From Omnitrophica bacterium RIFOXYB12_FULL_50_7 (GTDB lineage Bacteria; Omnitrophota; Omnitrophia; Omnitrophales; Aquincolibacteriaceae): DNA of 6,633 nucleotides. Below the pieces are notes generated by a model. The model was not told where the DNA came from. It made no database searches and was given only the letters and a program-made list of their open reading frames with translations. Below are positions 4,596 through 6,633 of this stretch, in pieces. Position 1 is the first letter of the stretch, and each line of letters starts with the position of its first letter. The stretch is taken from contig MHFU01000074.1 in NCBI GenBank assembly GCA_001804345.1, positions 1 through 6,633 of the forward strand, given 5' to 3'. The translations under genes were made by a program, and so were the position numbers.

Positions 4596-4979
4596 ATGGG
4601 ACATAAAAGATCGATTCTGGTTGTGGATGATGATGTGGATGCCAGTCAGATGGTGAAGATGATACTCGAAAAAACCGGGCTTTATGCGGTGAATGTTTGT
4701 AATCGCGGGAGTGAGGCATTCAAGATCATTCAGGATACGCGACCCGAGCTGGTGCTTCTCGATATCATGATGCCCGGCGCGGATGGGACGGACATTGCGA
4801 ACCGGATCGAGAACGATCAGTCGCTTGCGCTTACGCAGATCGTTTTCATGACGTCGCTTGTCTCCCAAAAAGAAGTTCTCAGGAATTCCGTGATTGGGGG
4901 ACATCCGTTCATTTCCAAGCCGATCAGTGGTGAAACACTTCTCCAACGGGTTAAAGGATTTTTCGAAATTGGAAAGTGA
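4596..4979 (+). CDS. Stand-alone receiver-domain response regulator (CheY-like)
   Basis: This 127-residue protein consists of one receiver domain with no output domain. The acidic pocket 'ILVVDDDVD' places D11-D13 after strand 1. The phosphoacceptor is D56 in 'LVLLDIMMPGADG'. The switch residue T86 is in 'IVFMTSL', and the conserved lysine is K108 in 'FISKPIS'. All key residues are present, so it should be phosphorylated by a histidine kinase not encoded here. Without an output domain it would act by protein contact, as CheY, Spo0F and DivK do. The strong ribosome site at 4582-4589 supports ATG 4596. Its end overlaps the probable start of the phosphatase gene by 11 bp, making it the first gene of a plus-strand operon. 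The partner and pathway are unknown. Confidence 0.92.
   Translation: MGHKRSILVVDDDVDASQMVKMILEKTGLYAVNVCNRGSEAFKIIQDTRPELVLLDIMMPGADGTDIANRIENDQSLALTQIVFMTSLVSQKEVLRNSVIGGHPFISKPISGETLLQRVKGFFEIGK
4953..4958 (+). promoter_or_regulatory. Ribosome binding site supporting the TTG 4969 start
   Basis: AAAGGA lies inside the end of the receiver gene, 10 nt upstream of TTG 4969. It is the best site for starting the phosphatase where the family's N-terminal helix begins. Confidence 0.45.
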
Positions 4980-5973
4980 CTTCAAGGGTCCTGAGGTCCA
5001 ATTCGCGCTTGAGTTGATCCAGGGCGGTTCGGAATTGGCGCGTCGCATTCGCGCGGAGACTCCCATTCGTTCCATAATTAAACGGGACCATTCCCCCGTC
5101 ACACTTGCCGACATGAGCATTCAGGCTCTCGCCGGTGCTTTACTTGAAAAGTATCTTCCCGAGGCAGTGCTTGTCGCTGAAGAAGATACGGATCATCTGA
5201 AGACTCCGGAAGGTGCAGAGGACCTTGAGAAGATCATTGCTTATCTTCATGCCTTTTTCCCGCACGCGAATTCCGATAAGATTCATCAATGGATCGATCG
5301 CGGCCAAGGCGAATCAGCAGGATCTTTTTGGACGCTGGATCCGATTGACGGGACCAAAGGCTTTTTGCGTGGCGGCCAGTATGTGACTGCGCTCGCGTTC
5401 ATCCAGAACGGAAAAGTGGAATTGGCCGCGATCGGATGCCCGGAACTGGAACTTCAAGAACACAAAGCTTTGGGGAAAGGTGTCGGGATTTTTGCGATGC
5501 GCGGGCGCGGGTGCTGGGCGGCGCCGCTTGGCTGGCTGAAGGAATTCTCAAAGTGGGTTCGTCTGGAAGTTTCCAAGCGTCGGGAGATTCACCAAGCCCG
5601 CATTCTGGATTCTTTTGATCCGGAACATAGGGATGTGGAAAAGAACCGGCGTATTCGTGAGGTGCTTGGAATCCGGGAGGAACCGATCTTCATGGATAGT
5701 ATGGCAAAACACGCGGTGATCGCTTCCGGCGACTCGGAGATCTTTTTCAGGACGCTGCCGCGGAAAGATCCTGGCTATCGGGATAAAATATGGGATGTTG
5801 CGGCCGGAGCTTTGGCGATCGAGGAGGCGGGTGGGCGTGTGACGGACCTCGAAGGCAGGGAACTTGATTTTGGCGCAGGGCTCATGCTCGCGAGGAATCC
5901 AGGACTTGTGGCCACGAACGGTTTTTTGCACGACGCCGTTCTTGGAGTCCTTCGAAAGGTGGACGGATGCTAA
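4969..5973 (+). CDS. HAL2/SAL1-type 3'(2'),5'-bisphosphate nucleotidase (inositol monophosphatase superfamily)
   Basis: This soluble, Mg-dependent, lithium-sensitive phosphatase family converts 3'-phosphoadenosine 5'-phosphate (PAP) to AMP, clearing a by-product of sulfate assimilation and sulfation. With TTG 4969 as start the protein has 334 residues. Motifs in order are 'DHSPVTLAD' (40-48), 'VAEED' (69-73), the metal-binding 'LDPIDGTKGFLRGGQYV' (123-139, D124 and D127), 'DSMAKHAVIASGD' (243-255) and 'KIWDVAAGALAIEEAGG' (273-289, D276), then 'RELDFGAG'. The KGFLRG and IWDxAAG forms point to the HAL2/SAL1 branch rather than plain inositol monophosphatase. The longer frame from ATG 4894 would overlap the receiver gene by 86 bp and add residues with no family counterpart. 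It overlaps the receiver by 11 bp and the deaminase by 7 bp. Activity toward PAPS or inositol bisphosphate is possible. Confidence 0.9.
   Translation: MESDFKGPEVQFALELIQGGSELARRIRAETPIRSIIKRDHSPVTLADMSIQALAGALLEKYLPEAVLVAEEDTDHLKTPEGAEDLEKIIAYLHAFFPHANSDKIHQWIDRGQGESAGSFWTLDPIDGTKGFLRGGQYVTALAFIQNGKVELAAIGCPELELQEHKALGKGVGIFAMRGRGCWAAPLGWLKEFSKWVRLEVSKRREIHQARILDSFDPEHRDVEKNRRIREVLGIREEPIFMDSMAKHAVIASGDSEIFFRTLPRKDPGYRDKIWDVAAGALAIEEAGGRVTDLEGRELDFGAGLMLARNPGLVATNGFLHDAVLGVLRKVDGC
5955..5962 (+). promoter_or_regulatory. Ribosome binding site for the deaminase start at ATG 5967
   Basis: AAAGGTGG inside the end of the phosphatase gene precedes ATG 5967 at normal distance (7 nt from the AAGG core). 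It supports translation starting before the hairpin repeat, so the repeat is translated. Confidence 0.55.
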
Positions 5974-6500
5974 GTCAAAAAAGGGACAGTCCCTCTAGAG
6001 TTCTTAAAGGGACTGTCCCTTTCTCTCAACCCGACGAAAAATGGATGGCGCTCGCCATCCAGTCCGCACGAAAGGGAATAAAAAAGTCCGCGGGCGGACC
6101 TTTTGGTGCGGTAATCGTGTGCGGCGGGCGAGTGATCGCGGTAGCGCATAATAAAGTTCTTCAAAAGCGCGATGCTACTTGCCACGCGGAAGTGAATGCC
6201 ATCCGTCTCGCGTCCCGGAAACTTAAACGTTTTGATCTTTCGGATTGCGTGATCTATTCCACTACGGAGCCGTGCCCCATGTGCTTTTCCGCGATCCATT
6301 GGGCCCAGATCGGGAAAGTGATCTTCGGGACGAACATTGCGGATGTCCAAAAGAGAGGTTTTCATGAACTGTCGATCTCGAGCCGGAAAATGAAACGCGA
6401 GGGCAAAAGCCCCGTTTCCCTCAAGGCGGGTTTTATGAAAAAAGAATGTCTGGCGCTTCTTGTGGAGTGGGATCAGAAGGAGAATAAAAAGGTCTACTGA
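5967..6500 (+). CDS. Guanine deaminase-like nucleoside/nucleobase deaminase (GuaD type)
   Basis: This 177-residue zinc hydrolase is of the cytidine deaminase superfamily. Zinc and catalytic motifs are 'CHAEVNAIR' (H73, catalytic E75) and 'TTEPCPMCFSAIHWA' (C103, C106). 'GGPFGAVIV' (43-51) is typical of guanine deaminases, which turn guanine into xanthine. Compared from memory with Bacillus GuaD, substrate residues Asn (N62, AHNKV), Asp (D126, NIADVQKRGF) and the C-terminal Tyr ('NKKVY', Y177) are all kept, which favours guanine over tRNA adenosine or cytidine. It is about 20 residues longer than Bacillus GuaD. The excess is the N-terminus (about 5-20, 'KRDSPSR' and 'KGTVPFS'), encoded by the hairpin repeat at 5980-6022. 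ATG 5967 overlaps the phosphatase stop by 7 bp and has a ribosome site. The alternative ATG 6045 would cut into the first helix. A related purine or pyrimidine substrate is possible. Confidence 0.85.
   Translation: MLSQKRDSPSRVLKGTVPFSQPDEKWMALAIQSARKGIKKSAGGPFGAVIVCGGRVIAVAHNKVLQKRDATCHAEVNAIRLASRKLKRFDLSDCVIYSTTEPCPMCFSAIHWAQIGKVIFGTNIADVQKRGFHELSISSRKMKREGKSPVSLKAGFMKKECLALLVEWDQKENKKVY
5980..6022. repeat. 43-bp hairpin repeat at the 5' end of the deaminase gene
   Basis: AAAGGGACAGTCCCT (5980-5994) and AGGGACTGTCCCTTT (6008-6022) are exact 15-bp inverted repeats around a 13-nt loop. Each arm is also nearly palindromic (GGGAC-A/T-GTCCC). The form resembles REP-type or MITE-like dispersed elements. 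It is translated as part of the deaminase N-terminus. Confidence 0.85.
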
Positions 6501-6633
6501 GGTGCTGTTTTGTTTTAGGATGGGAGTTCCCCTTGGATTTTTGGGGTGCATGACCGTAGCTGCATGAGAAAAGCGAAAGCCGCATGCCGGACGACGCTCG
6601 CGAGGCGAAGCGGGCATGGTGACGAGGAGAGGT
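6501..6633. other. Terminal non-coding stretch with GC-rich dyads
   Basis: No gene start with a ribosome site is visible after the deaminase stop, nor any intrinsic terminator. TGCATGA occurs twice (6547-6553, 6561-6567). CATGCC (6583-6588) can pair with GGCATG (6613-6618) around a loop containing the palindrome CTCGCGAG (6597-6604). This may be another structured repeat or the edge of an RNA gene cut by the window. I cannot identify it. Confidence 0.35.

Noticed and set aside
4894..4968. Longer phosphatase start at ATG 4894
   Set aside because: It would overlap the receiver gene by 86 bp. The added residues are the receiver's coding sequence in another frame, without family similarity.
4353..5120. 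255-codon minus-strand reading frame opposite the receiver gene
   Set aside because: It lies antisense to three well-supported genes (toxin, receiver, phosphatase) and its product shows no domain. It is a shadow of the codon bias on the other strand.
5970..6617. 215-codon minus-strand reading frame opposite the deaminase
   Set aside because: It is antisense to an enzyme with all catalytic motifs. Its only familiar peptide comes from the palindromic repeat, which reads alike on both strands.
6561..6633. Possible gene starting at ATG 6564 near the right edge
   Set aside because: No Shine-Dalgarno before it, and the arginine/alanine-rich translation looks like GC-rich structured DNA read by chance. 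The window ends before it can be judged.

Overview
The window looks like a piece of a bacterial chromosome of moderate GC content, probably from an uncultured lineage. Short GC-rich or GGGACAGTCCC-type palindromic repeats, a DUF3307 gene, an ORF6N gene and a HAL2-like phosphatase would fit Candidatus Omnitrophica or a neighbouring candidate phylum. That placement is a guess from gene content and is not demonstrated. No rRNA, tRNA, CRISPR array or insertion sequence is visible.

Left part (1-1144, genes on the minus strand): the N-terminal 68 codons of a DUF3307 membrane protein run off the left edge. A promoter candidate and an 83-bp GC-rich imperfect hairpin follow. Next is an ORF6N-domain protein whose coding sequence holds a perfect 13-bp-arm palindrome. 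About 200 bp without a gene separate it from the next block.

Centre (1145-3784, minus strand): a four-gene operon reads DUF134/UPF0251 regulator -> 50-residue cysteine-rich peptide -> UPF0718/ArsP-like permease -> ACR3 arsenite efflux carrier. The peptide gene overlaps the permease start by 10 bp. The operon starts from a good sigma70-type promoter (TTGACG-17-CATTAT) whose -10 box and start site lie inside a perfect TTATGCAC-N4-GTGCATAA palindrome. There is no arsR or arsC. The layout suggests a metalloid or organoarsenical export module run by a DUF134 protein, with a CCC/CC peptide as a possible metal(loid)-binding accessory. This is the most interesting part of the window.

Right of a divergent intergenic region (3785-4498, plus strand): a Phd/YefM antitoxin and a RelE/ParE toxin overlap by ATGA. 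They are preceded by an extended -10 promoter and a TGTGTACACA operator candidate containing the TGTACA core known from YefM operators.

Right part (4530-6500, plus strand): a stand-alone CheY-like receiver, a HAL2/SAL1-type 3'(2'),5'-bisphosphate nucleotidase with a probable TTG start, and a guanine-deaminase-like enzyme form a tightly overlapping three-gene operon. The deaminase begins with an extra segment of about 20 residues encoded by a 43-bp hairpin repeat that appears to have inserted in frame just after its start codon. The last 133 bp carry no recognisable gene.
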